From: Candidatus Obscuribacterales bacterium
GTDB taxonomy: Bacteria > Cyanobacteriota > Vampirovibrionia > Obscuribacterales > Obscuribacteraceae
Direction of reading: 5' to 3'
NCBI GenBank assembly: GCA_019752635.1
Contig: JAIELX010000037.1
Coordinates: forward strand, 1-64,000
Length of the DNA: 64,000 nt
Shown here piece after piece: positions 24,502 through 32,588 of the stretch. The translations under genes and the position numbers were made by a program. The notes below the pieces were generated by a model. The model made no database searches and was not told where the DNA came from. It saw only the letters and a program-made list of their open reading frames with translations. The stretch's first letter is position 1; the number at the start of each line of letters is the position of its first letter.

Positions 24502-24589
24502 AGCAGCCAGCCAGACTGACCACCACCGGCATCGGTGGCGGTTGATTCGTTTCGGGAACGGGACATCTGATTGTTTCGGGCTGGCTGCT
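24502..24589 (-). promoter_or_regulatory. Structured leader of the 215-aa gene
   Basis: AGCAGCCAGCC (24502-24512) pairs perfectly with GGCTGGCTGCT (24579-24589). Inside is a second hairpin (CCACCACCG / CGGTGG-GG, 24519-24541) and, read on the minus strand, two near-identical CCCGAAAC-AATCA segments. It may be a regulatory RNA structure. The rest of 24590-24884 shows nothing. Confidence 0.45.
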
Positions 24590-24884
24590 CAGTGGTAGGC
24601 GGGTATGGGTGACGGGTTACCCTAGTGCATTGAGGCGGCGACGCGCTGTGATGATTTGACAACGTAACGTGTAACTTGACTTAATCTCGCACGAACTTGC
24701 GACACCTCTTTACGACCGCGCCGGTTCGCGAGTCTCCCGCTGCAATAATTTGCCGGAGATTGGTGCACGTTGTCACATCTTCTCCAGATTGAAGCGCGCT
24801 CACAATGGCGTTGCCGTTCGCAGCAAGGTTACTCGATTTTGAGGAAACTTCAAGCAGTCGGCGGTGACGCTACCGGCGGTGCGA

Positions 24885-25274
24885 TTAGATCATCCGCGCC
24901 ATCGGAATGACGGAGTCGACAAAGGTTTGTGTGCGAGACGATTTTACTGTTTCGACCTGTTGATACAGCTTTGAGGGGATTAGGAGAAACAAGAGGCGTG
25001 TCATTCCCATGCGAATTTCATCACCGGACTGCAGTTTTGCTCGGTGCCCTACGAGCGCACCATTCAGCCATGTGCCGTTTTTGCTTGCCATATCTTCGAC
25101 GAAGAAGTGCTCGTCGATGCACAACACAACTGCGTGTTGTCTCGAAATTGCTTTATCGGTCGCAAGCACGACGTCGTTCCCGATCTCGCGACCCACTGAT
25201 ACCGAGTATCGTTGCAAGTTGAATTCTTGTCCTGTTTTGGCGTTCACCAGAATGGCGATTTCGGGCGTTGTCAT
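24885..25274 (-). CDS. FHA domain protein
   Basis: A 129-aa protein made of one forkhead-associated domain, which binds phosphothreonine peptides. The hallmark residues are present: VGREIGND (Gly 28, Arg 29; also Asn 33), ISRQHAVV (Ser 44, Arg 45, His 47) and SKNGTWLNG (Asn 65, Gly 66, Asn 70). A short tail of about 25 residues follows. It starts at ATG 25274 with GAGGCTTCT upstream. It is divergent from the histidine kinase gene, so it may report Ser/Thr kinase activity in the same regulatory circuit; no such kinase is in the window. Confidence 0.92.
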   Translation of the reverse strand: MTTPEIAILVNAKTGQEFNLQRYSVSVGREIGNDVVLATDKAISRQHAVVLCIDEHFFVEDMASKNGTWLNGALVGHRAKLQSGDEIRMGMTRLLFLLIPSKLYQQVETVKSSRTQTFVDSVIPMARMI

Positions 25275-25423
25275 AGAAGCCTCGCTGCGGCAGACTAGCT
25301 GTCAAGCATACGATTTGCTGCAATTTCATAAAATGAGTAAACACACATGATGCTACTGTGGAATTACACAGTGAGGGTGAGGCACAGCCCGTTTGCAGTA
25401 TCAGACCGTCAGTAGCAGCATTA

Positions 25424-26569
25424 ATGTCAGTAAGCATGAACAATCCAATGGAAAAGCCCGTTGTGTCGGCTCTGATCGCTTCGGCCGCCGTTGCTGTTTT
25501 TGTGTGGCTTATCGTGCGTGAGCTTGCGTTTGTTGAGCACGAAATGTTCGGGCGTTTGATTAGTGCGTTTCATGTTGATGCGACAGGCGCCGACATTGAG
25601 GACCCCAGAAGTCTGACCTCGAATATATGCACCATAAGCAGTTTTCTCTTGTTTGCGGCGTTGTCTACGTGGGCTGGACTGAAGTTAGGATCTTTCGCTC
25701 GCGTGATCAGCGGGTTGCAGATCTTTGCAGTTAGTCTCTGTTATCAGCTTTTGATCTGGCAGAGTTTCAAGATTGTCGGGCACCCGCTGGGATATTCAGT
25801 GGCAATACTTTTCGGCTTCTTGAGCGGCGGTTGGCTACGTCATCTCAATGAGAGCCGCAAAGTAAGCGAATCGCGGTACTATGAGCTGAAAATTCGTAAC
25901 CGTGAACTGCATGAAACCCGTTTGACGATGGTCAAGCAGGATGAAGTGGAGCGACGCATGCTTGCGGCAGATTTGCACGATCAGGTGTTGAACGATATGA
26001 AACAAGTTGTGCAGAGATTCGAGGATTATGTCGAGAAGCAGGATCAAGAGGACTTGCAGCGAGTGAGAACCTTGTCGACAAAAGTAATGCACGAAATTCG
26101 CGAAGTGATGGAAAGTCTGTGTCCGTCCGTGTTAGAGCATCTCGGACTTGCCGCCGCCTTGGAAGACTGTTTGAGAAAGGGCGCTGAACGGTCTTCGTTC
26201 AAAGTAAGATTTCGCTCCAAGATTGAAGATGAAGATCTGAAAGTATTGTCGCTTGTCGAACAGTCGTTGCTGTACCGGCTGGTTCAAGAATCGATCACCA
26301 ATATTTGCAAGCACGCAGATGCTTCCACCGTGCGAATCGTTGTTGAGAAGGTTGACAACAATCTGCTGATTACCATCAATGACGACGGAAAAGGGCTTGA
26401 TCCTGCAAAGAGCCGCCAGGACTCTCGCGGACTTAAGTACATGCGCTTGAGGGCGGATCTAATTGGCGCTACTATTGCGTGGAAGTCCGGCGATAATAAT
26501 CGGGGCACTAAAGTTGAGATTCGCATGGACCTTCGCGAAAAAGTAATGGTAAACACTGATGACCACTAA
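25424..26569 (+). CDS. Sensor histidine kinase (NarL/DesK-type, HisKA_3)
   Basis: About 381 aa. Four hydrophobic segments in the first 140 residues form a membrane sensor; a linker with coiled-coil character follows; the dimerisation/phosphoacceptor motif is AADLHDQVLND (His 185). The HATPase domain keeps the N-box (SITNICKHADAS) and the G-box (DDGKGLDP). No separate extracellular sensor domain is seen, so it probably senses the membrane or an intramembrane signal. The exact start is uncertain: ATG 25424 and ATG 25436 are both possible and neither has a strong ribosome site. The stop overlaps the start of the response regulator gene. Confidence 0.9.
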   Translation: MSVSMNNPMEKPVVSALIASAAVAVFVWLIVRELAFVEHEMFGRLISAFHVDATGADIEDPRSLTSNICTISSFLLFAALSTWAGLKLGSFARVISGLQIFAVSLCYQLLIWQSFKIVGHPLGYSVAILFGFLSGGWLRHLNESRKVSESRYYELKIRNRELHETRLTMVKQDEVERRMLAADLHDQVLNDMKQVVQRFEDYVEKQDQEDLQRVRTLSTKVMHEIREVMESLCPSVLEHLGLAAALEDCLRKGAERSSFKVRFRSKIEDEDLKVLSLVEQSLLYRLVQESITNICKHADASTVRIVVEKVDNNLLITINDDGKGLDPAKSRQDSRGLKYMRLRADLIGATIAWKSGDNNRGTKVEIRMDLREKVMVNTDDH

Positions 26570-27311
26570 ATTACTCGTAGTCGATGATCTGTCCGCCTTA
26601 AGGCAGCACATCGTGCGCCTAGTGCGCGAGAAAGTCACAACTGACCTGGAGGTGAAAGAAGCACCGAACGGGTTGGAAGGATTGAATCTCTTTCGCTCGT
26701 ACAAGCCCGACATGATTGTGATGGACATAGTAATGCCCGAGATGACCGGCATCAAAGCTGCTCAGCAGATTTGGGCCGAGTCGCCGCGTACCAAAATCTT
26801 GTTCTGGTCGCAATTTCACAAGGAAGCCTATATTCGCGAGCTTGGCAAGATTGTGCCTGACGAGGCGATCCACGGTTATGCGTTGAAAAGTGAAAGCGAC
26901 GAGAAACTTATCTACGCGCTTACTTCGATTATGCTGCACGATAACCCGTATATCGACCCGATCGTTCGCGGTGTTCAAACCAAGCTGCAAAGCAAGGACG
27001 GCTCACTGAGCGACGTCGAGTATGAAACCCTTCTTGATATCGCCCTTGGGCTGACCGATAAGGCTATTGCTTTTCGTCGGCATATAAGCGTGCGCGGTGT
27101 GCAAAACAGGCTTGCGATGCTGTCCGGCAAGCTCTTCAAGGGAGAAGATCTCTTTCTCAAAGAGAGTGCGGGGATGGAAGTTTATAATCCTCGGACCAGA
27201 CTTGTTCTGGAAGGCCTCAAACGCGGTTTGATCGACATCGATCAGATTCCCGAGCTGGAAAAGGAATTGGAAGAGTGGCTGGCAGAGGAATTCGACTACG
27301 AGAAAGCCTAG
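26559..27311 (+). CDS. Response regulator with LuxR-type output domain
   Basis: A 250-aa partner of the upstream kinase, whose gene it overlaps by 11 bp. The receiver domain has the acidic pair in VVDD (Asp 9-10), the phosphorylated Asp 56 in VMDIVMP and Lys 110 in YALKSE. After a helical linker, residues about 148-195 (LSDVEYETLLDIALGLTDKA and following) resemble a LuxR/NarL helix-turn-helix, though the second helix is unusual (AFRRHISVRGVQNRL) compared with the classic IAxxLxxSxxTVKxH. The last 50 residues are an acidic helical extension. Flp pilin genes follow, possible targets. Confidence 0.9.
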   Translation: MTTKLLVVDDLSALRQHIVRLVREKVTTDLEVKEAPNGLEGLNLFRSYKPDMIVMDIVMPEMTGIKAAQQIWAESPRTKILFWSQFHKEAYIRELGKIVPDEAIHGYALKSESDEKLIYALTSIMLHDNPYIDPIVRGVQTKLQSKDGSLSDVEYETLLDIALGLTDKAIAFRRHISVRGVQNRLAMLSGKLFKGEDLFLKESAGMEVYNPRTRLVLEGLKRGLIDIDQIPELEKELEEWLAEEFDYEKA

Positions 27312-27509
27312 GTTAGCGAGCGTTAATGTGTGCGTTCGTTAACCCGGGTTTTGTATTTGCAACGGTGATGTTCCGGATATGCACACGGACCGGGCGTTAT
27401 CAAGAAGCGGGGCGCTTTCTTTGCTTTTGATTCCGGTAAAGATAGACCTCTCGGCATTTTGCGGTTCTCGTGCTATTCTTTCTCGAGCAAAATGAACGGG
27501 GGCTTGGAA

Positions 27510-27731
27510 ATGAATTCGCTTAAATCTTTGGTTTTTCAATTCATTCATGACGAAGACGGACAAGGTATCACCGAATATTTTGCATGCCTTGCGTTTTTGG
27601 CGTTGCTAGTCGCGATGGTATTCGCCCTTGAGAATGGCACGCTCTTTAACAGTCTCAGCACAGCGTTCAGCAATATGGCCGCTGAGATTAATCGTTTGGT
27701 TGCCGGCAGCAATTCCGGACCAACAATCTAG
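27510..27731 (+). CDS. Flp/Fap-type pilin
   Basis: A 73-aa protein: short charged N-terminus, then DEDGQGITEYFACLAFLALL, the class IVb prepilin signature with the G-x-T-E-Y motif, a hydrophobic helix and a short polar tail. Tad-system pilins of this type are cleaved before the hydrophobic helix and polymerise into thin adhesive fibres. ATG 27510 follows GGGGGCTTGGAA; ATG 27492 is also possible. A terminator follows. The tad assembly genes are not in the window. Confidence 0.85.
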   Translation: MNSLKSLVFQFIHDEDGQGITEYFACLAFLALLVAMVFALENGTLFNSLSTAFSNMAAEINRLVAGSNSGPTI

Positions 27732-27758
27732 CAAACAATCTTCTGTTATGCCCGATGC

Positions 27759-27789
27759 AAGAGCGTTTATCCACCCGATAAGCGCTCTT
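27759..27789 (+). terminator. Intrinsic terminator after first pilin
   Basis: AAGAGCGTTTATC / GATAAGCGCTCTT with one mismatch and a 5-nt loop, followed by TTC and an AT-rich stretch. Confidence 0.8.
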
Positions 27790-27950
27790 TTCAATTTCTG
27801 ATAACCGTCGCGCAAAAGGTATAGCTGTGTAAGGATTTTCCCGACCGTTCCGCTACCCCCCGGGCGCTCTTTGCAAGGGGGCTCCTGCGTGATATCCTCA
27901 GGTAAGAAGGCGTTAATCTGGTGTGGCTGAATTTTCTTGTTGGAGGGGCT

Positions 27951-28151
27951 ATGTTGTGGCTGTCTGAGTTTTGGTCCGACGACGGAGGCCAGGGCATTAC
28001 AGAGTATGCTTGTATTCTGGCTTTCGTGAGTTTGCTTATTGCGTCCGTGTTTGCCATTGCCCAGGGGTCGTTTTCCGACTCCCTGTTTGCTTCGTTCTCT
28101 AGCATGTCCCGCGAAATTGGACGACTTTGCGAAACTGCAAGCGGACCTTGA
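27951..28151 (+). CDS. Flp/Fap-type pilin, second copy
   Basis: A 66-aa paralogue of the pilin at 27510. DGGQGITEYACILAFVSLL repeats the prepilin signature; the tails of both end with a similar S-FSSM-EI-RL pattern. GGAGGGGCT precedes the ATG at 27951. Separate terminators (27759 and 28184) suggest the two copies are expressed independently. A Cys in the helix (TEYAC) and one near the C-terminus distinguish it. Confidence 0.83.
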   Translation: MLWLSEFWSDDGGQGITEYACILAFVSLLIASVFAIAQGSFSDSLFASFSSMSREIGRLCETASGP

Positions 28152-28183
28152 ATCGGTTGAAAATGTACCTGTTTCTACCTGGA

Positions 28184-28205
28184 CCCGACACCTCCCTCCG
28201 TCGGG
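28184..28205 (+). terminator. Hairpin after second pilin
   Basis: CCCGAC / GTCGGG with a 10-nt loop, followed by CGCTTTAGTGTTTC. Confidence 0.55.
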
Positions 28206-28345
28206 CGCTTTAGTGTTTCAAAATCGTCAGGGTAAGCTGCACACATCTACCTTCTAAGTGTTTACGGGTGTGAGCCGCTATACTTAAATACGCAAGTCGG
28301 GGCTCAGGCCTGCGGTTGTCGCAGTATCCGGCACAGTAGTGAACA

Positions 28346-29542
28346 ATGGCGCGTATTCTCTTCGTAGTCAGCTCAGATGCCGGGCATATCAATCAGTGCA
28401 TCGGTCCTGCGTCGTATTTGCAGAATGACGACCATCAGGTTGCTTTCTATGCCCCGAAGGACATAAGCAGGAGGCTCTGGCGTGCGGGGTTCACTCAGAG
28501 TTACTTTTGCGATCCCGTCGCTCCCATGCGGCTCGATCCTGTGCGCTCAGAGCGTCTGTCGGAGAATTTGAAGGACGGTCACTGGTCCAGACTTTGGCTG
28601 CGATCTGCTTTGCTGGACGATTTGCAGGAGCGGATAGACAGGGTTTTCGAGGTTATTGGAGAGTTTCAACCGGATGTGGTTGCGACCGTCTCAGTTGCTT
28701 ATGAGGGTGCTATCGCGGCTCAGAAAGCTGGTTTGCCCTGGGTGACGCTCACGGCCTCATTGACCCCTTTTATTCCTGAGCTGGTGGCACATGAAATGAA
28801 AGAGCAGATAGACGGCTGGGCGCGTGAGCGCGATGCAATCGTTGATGATGCCGGGGTGAAGCTTTCGTTTCGCTTAACAGATGTAATCTCACCTCACGCC
28901 AATCTAGCATTTACGAGCAGTGATCTGATCGGACACAAGATCAATCCGGAGTTCAGGCGTATCGGCCCGTCGATTCCGCCGGGCGATAGAGGGGACGAGC
29001 CGGACTTTCCGTGGGATCGCATTCGGGATGACGTGCCGTTGATTTACATGTCTCTAGGTTACGATACTTACAATCAACCGCAAGTGTTTCAACAAGTGTT
29101 TGAAGCGGTTGAGGGAAGGGATGTGCAACTGATTTGTGTGTCCGGCCTGGCGCAAATCGCGCCCGAGGACGTGCCGTCGAATGTGTTGTTGTGCGAGTAT
29201 GCACCGCAGCTCCTGGTCCTTGCTGCAAGTTCGATGTTCATCACCCATGGTGGCGCTACCTCGGTAATGGAATCGCTTTTTTATGGTGTTCCAATGCTGG
29301 TCTCGCCGCTCTGGAAAGATCAACCGCATCAAGCATTTTTTGTTGACAGGGAGAAAGCCGGTGTGCGATGCGAGTTGCATCACGCATCGCCCGCGGTAGT
29401 ATGGAAGCATATAGAAAGTGTTCTGCAATCAAAAAAGATCAAGGAATCGGTAGAGAAGCTGCAGCTGGCGTACAAGCGCTATGAAGGCGCGGCGGAAGCT
29501 GCTCGTTTCATTGCGCAGTTAGCGGAAAAGACTGTAGTTTGA
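28346..29542 (+). CDS. UDP-glycosyltransferase-like protein (GT1/MGT family)
   Basis: A 398-aa GT-B fold glycosyltransferase. The N-terminal acceptor domain opens with ARILFVVSSDAGHINQ, the GH-containing loop typical of macrolide/UDP-glycosyltransferases; the C-terminal donor domain holds CEYAPQLLVL and FITHGGATSVMESLFYGVPM with the conserved HGG that binds the nucleotide sugar. Acceptors in this family are lipophilic small molecules, sterols or antibiotics. The ATG at 28346 lacks a strong ribosome site. Its stop codon directly abuts the stop of the convergent NCS1 gene. Confidence 0.88.
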   Translation: MARILFVVSSDAGHINQCIGPASYLQNDDHQVAFYAPKDISRRLWRAGFTQSYFCDPVAPMRLDPVRSERLSENLKDGHWSRLWLRSALLDDLQERIDRVFEVIGEFQPDVVATVSVAYEGAIAAQKAGLPWVTLTASLTPFIPELVAHEMKEQIDGWARERDAIVDDAGVKLSFRLTDVISPHANLAFTSSDLIGHKINPEFRRIGPSIPPGDRGDEPDFPWDRIRDDVPLIYMSLGYDTYNQPQVFQQVFEAVEGRDVQLICVSGLAQIAPEDVPSNVLLCEYAPQLLVLAASSMFITHGGATSVMESLFYGVPMLVSPLWKDQPHQAFFVDREKAGVRCELHHASPAVVWKHIESVLQSKKIKESVEKLQLAYKRYEGAAEAARFIAQLAEKTVV

Positions 29543-30937
29543 CTAGTCTGCCGTACGTTCGGTTATTGTTTCGGCAAGCGGCGCTGTCGTTCGACTGAGA
29601 GTCGAAGATTGGCTGGAAACAAGATTGCCGTCTAGTTTGCATTGGACGACGCGCCAGGCGCTATATGTCAGGAAGCTGATGAGCCATGCTTGTAACGGTG
29701 GTATGCCGATTTGCCAGGTGGCGGTGCCGGGAATAAATCCGGAAGTCAAAACGCCTGCTGCAATGCCGATCGCTAGTGATACTACTGCCGGCCAACGCAA
29801 CGCGGGTAACTCGCTGAACTCGGGTACTCGGGCCAACTCCGAAGTGGAACGCCCGAACAGGGGCAGGATGACGAACGCTTCGGCCATCATGATCACGGTG
29901 CTGCAAGGCAAGAAAATGCACGAGAGTGCCGCTACCGCTTCGAAGTTTTGCTTATAGCCGAACAGCGCTATGGTGGTCAGGGCACCGGCTATCGTGAGGG
30001 CTGTAACGCAGTCTTTTCGGGGGAATTCTTTCAAGTTCTGAGCCGCATTGATGGCGCCGTAAAGACCGGCATCATTCACAGCTACATAGCTAATTATTAG
30101 TACCGTCGCTGATATCAGTGATATGCCGCCGAAAGCATAGTCGTTCATTAGTTTCGTTGCTGCTGCATACTCTGTTACTCCAAACAGCCTGGCCATCATC
30201 CACCCGGTGATGGGGAATAGAATCTGCCCGAGTAATAGTGATATCACAAGTGGTAGCACTGATGCCGACCATTTTGGTCTGCCGTAGCGCCAATAATCGG
30301 CTTCGTTGCCCCAGCAAGCTATACCGAGAACAAAGGATGAAACTACTGTCAGGGCATGGGCGGGAGGTACTTTTGTCGCTTCGATCAGAGCTGCTGAAGG
30401 GCAGTTCATTGATGCTTTGCAGAACACGAACAACACCCAGATCACCAGTACCGGTGCCGCCAGGTAGCCGGCAAAATTGGCAACACCTTTGAAGCCGAAA
30501 AAGTTGTTGAACGCCATCAAAACTGCCAGCACGGTGGCAAAACATAGCGGGTCGATGTTCAATGAAAAAAGTCCCCGCAGACCTTCGGCCAGGAAAATTG
30601 CGTTGAGGGCATACCAGCCGGTTGAAACCCAAATCGAATTGAAGGAGACGAACCAGGAGCCCCAGCGTCCGAAGATTGAACGGCTCAGCAAGCTGTAGGT
30701 TAGTCCGGTTGTTGAGCCCAGAAAACACGCGGGAATGGAGTAAGCGAGGATAATCAAGCAGCTGGTTACTAGCGAAGCGGCTACTTCCGGCAAGTTCATG
30801 CCCAGCTTGTACCATTCGAATCCGACAAGAACGTTGGGGAACACAGTAACCATCGTAATCCACAGCAGCGCCATGATCAGTCCGCCGCGGCGTTCGCTCA
30901 GCGGAACGGGATGGTTTGTGAAGTCCTGGCTCGTCAC
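29543..30937 (-). CDS. NCS1 family nucleobase/cofactor:cation symporter
   Basis: A 464-aa inner-membrane transporter with about twelve helices. TM1 begins after LSERRGGLIMALLWITMVTVF, and the early GSTTGLTYSLLSRSIFG and WYALNAIF segments match NCS1 carriers of cytosine, allantoin, hydantoin or thiamine precursors. The Ser/Thr-rich C-terminus is short. It starts at GTG 30937 with AAGGACACCTGTT upstream. The leader (30940-31060) contains several hairpins. There is no catabolic gene next door to reveal the substrate. Confidence 0.9.
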   Translation of the reverse strand: MTSQDFTNHPVPLSERRGGLIMALLWITMVTVFPNVLVGFEWYKLGMNLPEVAASLVTSCLIILAYSIPACFLGSTTGLTYSLLSRSIFGRWGSWFVSFNSIWVSTGWYALNAIFLAEGLRGLFSLNIDPLCFATVLAVLMAFNNFFGFKGVANFAGYLAAPVLVIWVLFVFCKASMNCPSAALIEATKVPPAHALTVVSSFVLGIACWGNEADYWRYGRPKWSASVLPLVISLLLGQILFPITGWMMARLFGVTEYAAATKLMNDYAFGGISLISATVLIISYVAVNDAGLYGAINAAQNLKEFPRKDCVTALTIAGALTTIALFGYKQNFEAVAALSCIFLPCSTVIMMAEAFVILPLFGRSTSELARVPEFSELPALRWPAVVSLAIGIAAGVLTSGFIPGTATWQIGIPPLQAWLISFLTYSAWRVVQCKLDGNLVSSQSSTLSRTTAPLAETITERTAD

Positions 30938-30959
30938 AACAGGTGTCCTTGAAACTTGA

Positions 30960-31060
30960 GGAGAACCGAACTAAACAGCTTACCACCTACTCCGGGTGGA
31001 AGGCCGACATCGCGAACAGGCACGACTTTCCACTCGGTAGCCTCTACCCTCCGCGCTGCT
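30960..31060 (-). promoter_or_regulatory. Hairpin-rich leader of the NCS1 gene
   Basis: On the minus strand GGTAG-AGG-CTACC, a longer GTGGAAAG / CTTCCAC stem and a CCACC/GGTGG pairing follow each other within about 90 nt. This could be a ligand-sensing leader, but it matches no riboswitch consensus I know. The rest of 30938-31414 has an AT-rich patch near 31110-31135. Confidence 0.35.
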
Positions 31061-31145
31061 TCCTTACACGCTCGCGCAGATACGCCAGGTTGTTGACTAG
31101 ACTAAATCCACCTAATATATCTCATCGGATATAAACGGGGATCTC

Positions 31146-31373
31146 TTACCGGCTTTGCGGGCAAGTGTTTGCGACCTTGTGCCCTTCGTCCGGCGCCCGT
31201 GGTTCAGAGGGCAGTAACTTAAACTCGTATTGCTTGCCAAGAGGAATTGGTTCAGCATTGAGTCCACTCATTCCTGAACCAATTCCGAGACACACACCAA
31301 GCACAGTTCCAGAACTGAGAGCCACGAAATTCACGAGCGAGATTGCGACCCCGATGTCGTACGTGAGTCTCAT
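31146..31373 (-). CDS. Possible small membrane-associated protein, 75 aa
   Basis: One hydrophobic N-terminal segment (residues about 8-31) and a polar C-terminal half rich in Pro and basic residues. The ATG at 31373 has only a distant GGAG. A perfect 13-bp inverted repeat (GGAATTGGTTCAG, 31243-31255 with 31274-31286) lies inside it, which argues that the DNA may serve another purpose. It is divergent from the FxxDGK gene. Low confidence as a gene. Confidence 0.38.
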   Translation of the reverse strand: MRLTYDIGVAISLVNFVALSSGTVLGVCLGIGSGMSGLNAEPIPLGKQYEFKLLPSEPRAPDEGHKVANTCPQSR

Positions 31374-31414
31374 TGTTTGCGCGGTGTGTTCTCCATTGAT
31401 ACGAGGAGCCTATC

Positions 31415-32524
31415 ATGCGGCGTTTCTACACGCAGCAGATTGCGTTTTCTTGCCTCATCGCCGGCACCTGGTTGTGCACTATCGCCATGCTGACGCGCGG
31501 TTCTTCCGCCGTTCCGCTGAGAACAGAGCGCCCGAGCCCCACCGATTTGATCACTCGGCGACTCGAGCCTCGTGATGAAAGCACCGGTGAGGTAAGTCGC
31601 CTACACAAGTTCAACGACCTCGGCACTCGCACGGAAGTGGAGATCCGATTCAAGGACAAGTGGAGAGCCAGTGTTTACTTCAACGTCCTGGGGCGGCGCT
31701 CGCGCGCTGTGGAATGGGCCCCCGACGGAGAGCGAAGCGAGTACACGTTCGCCCGCGACGGAAAATCGTTACGACGAGTGATGACCTACGGTGCCGACGG
31801 CGTGCTCAAGAGCGATACTATTCCGGTGAATGGCACCGAGGTTCGCACCACTCGATTTGCTGCCGACGGCAAGACGAAGGTCAGCGAGCAAACGCTGCGT
31901 TCGGATGGCGGAGCAACGCTCACGGTCTTCCATCGCGACGGAAAGACTGTGTACCGGATTCTCCGGCGCATCGACCCTCGCAGCGAAGAGCTGGTGACGC
32001 ACGACGAACGTGGCGTCAAAACCGACATCGATATCATCACGCGAGTGCTATACGGCGGCGGTTTCATGTTTCCGGGATACATCGTTCATCATGTCACCCA
32101 CACGCGGTTGCGCGAGGATGGCAGACCTGCGTACAAGCAGCAGTACTCGATAGTCCACGGACGGCGCAACGTTTCCCGCGTTGAGGAGTATCACTCGGAC
32201 GGAAAGACTGTCAGCGCTCGGTTCGCGCGAGTGCAGAACGATACTCCGGGAATCCGCGTTGTCGGTCAAGGGGACGGCTTCAAGGTCGAAGTCTTCACCG
32301 ATGACGGCACGCTGCAGACTACCAAGACGCTGCGCGCCGATCTTAGTGTCGCCAGCGTTGAGGATGCCACCACCGGGGAGCGGACCGAGATCCCGGACAG
32401 CAACACCAAGGAGCTTCGCTATGTTGAGTTGATGGACGGTTCTCCCGCTCGCGACCTCGACAAGTTGCCGCAGATTAGCTCGGACATTGGTACCCACCAC
32501 CTGGGTCAGCTGCTGGCGGATTGA
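31415..32524 (+). CDS. FxxDGK-repeat protein, membrane-anchored (copy 1)
   Basis: A 369-aa protein with an N-terminal signal-anchor (about residues 8-27) and many short beta-hairpin repeats of the form (T/Y)-F-x-x-DGK-(T/S): for example TFARDGKSLRRV, RFAADGKTKVSE, VFHRDGKTVYRI, EYHSDGKTVSAR and VFTDDGTLQTTK. The pattern resembles MORN_2/antitoxin-like repeats that build an extended beta surface, here outside the cytoplasm. ATG 31415 follows ACGAGGAGCCTATC. The next gene is a diverged tandem paralogue starting 64 bp later; a third lies at 58915. Function unknown; a surface binding scaffold is plausible. Confidence 0.85.
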   Translation: MRRFYTQQIAFSCLIAGTWLCTIAMLTRGSSAVPLRTERPSPTDLITRRLEPRDESTGEVSRLHKFNDLGTRTEVEIRFKDKWRASVYFNVLGRRSRAVEWAPDGERSEYTFARDGKSLRRVMTYGADGVLKSDTIPVNGTEVRTTRFAADGKTKVSEQTLRSDGGATLTVFHRDGKTVYRILRRIDPRSEELVTHDERGVKTDIDIITRVLYGGGFMFPGYIVHHVTHTRLREDGRPAYKQQYSIVHGRRNVSRVEEYHSDGKTVSARFARVQNDTPGIRVVGQGDGFKVEVFTDDGTLQTTKTLRADLSVASVEDATTGERTEIPDSNTKELRYVELMDGSPARDLDKLPQISSDIGTHHLGQLLAD

Positions 32525-32588
32525 GTTCTTTTCACTTCAATGCCCGGCGACGTCGTCGGGTCGTTCAAACTCAGAAGGGACAATGCTT

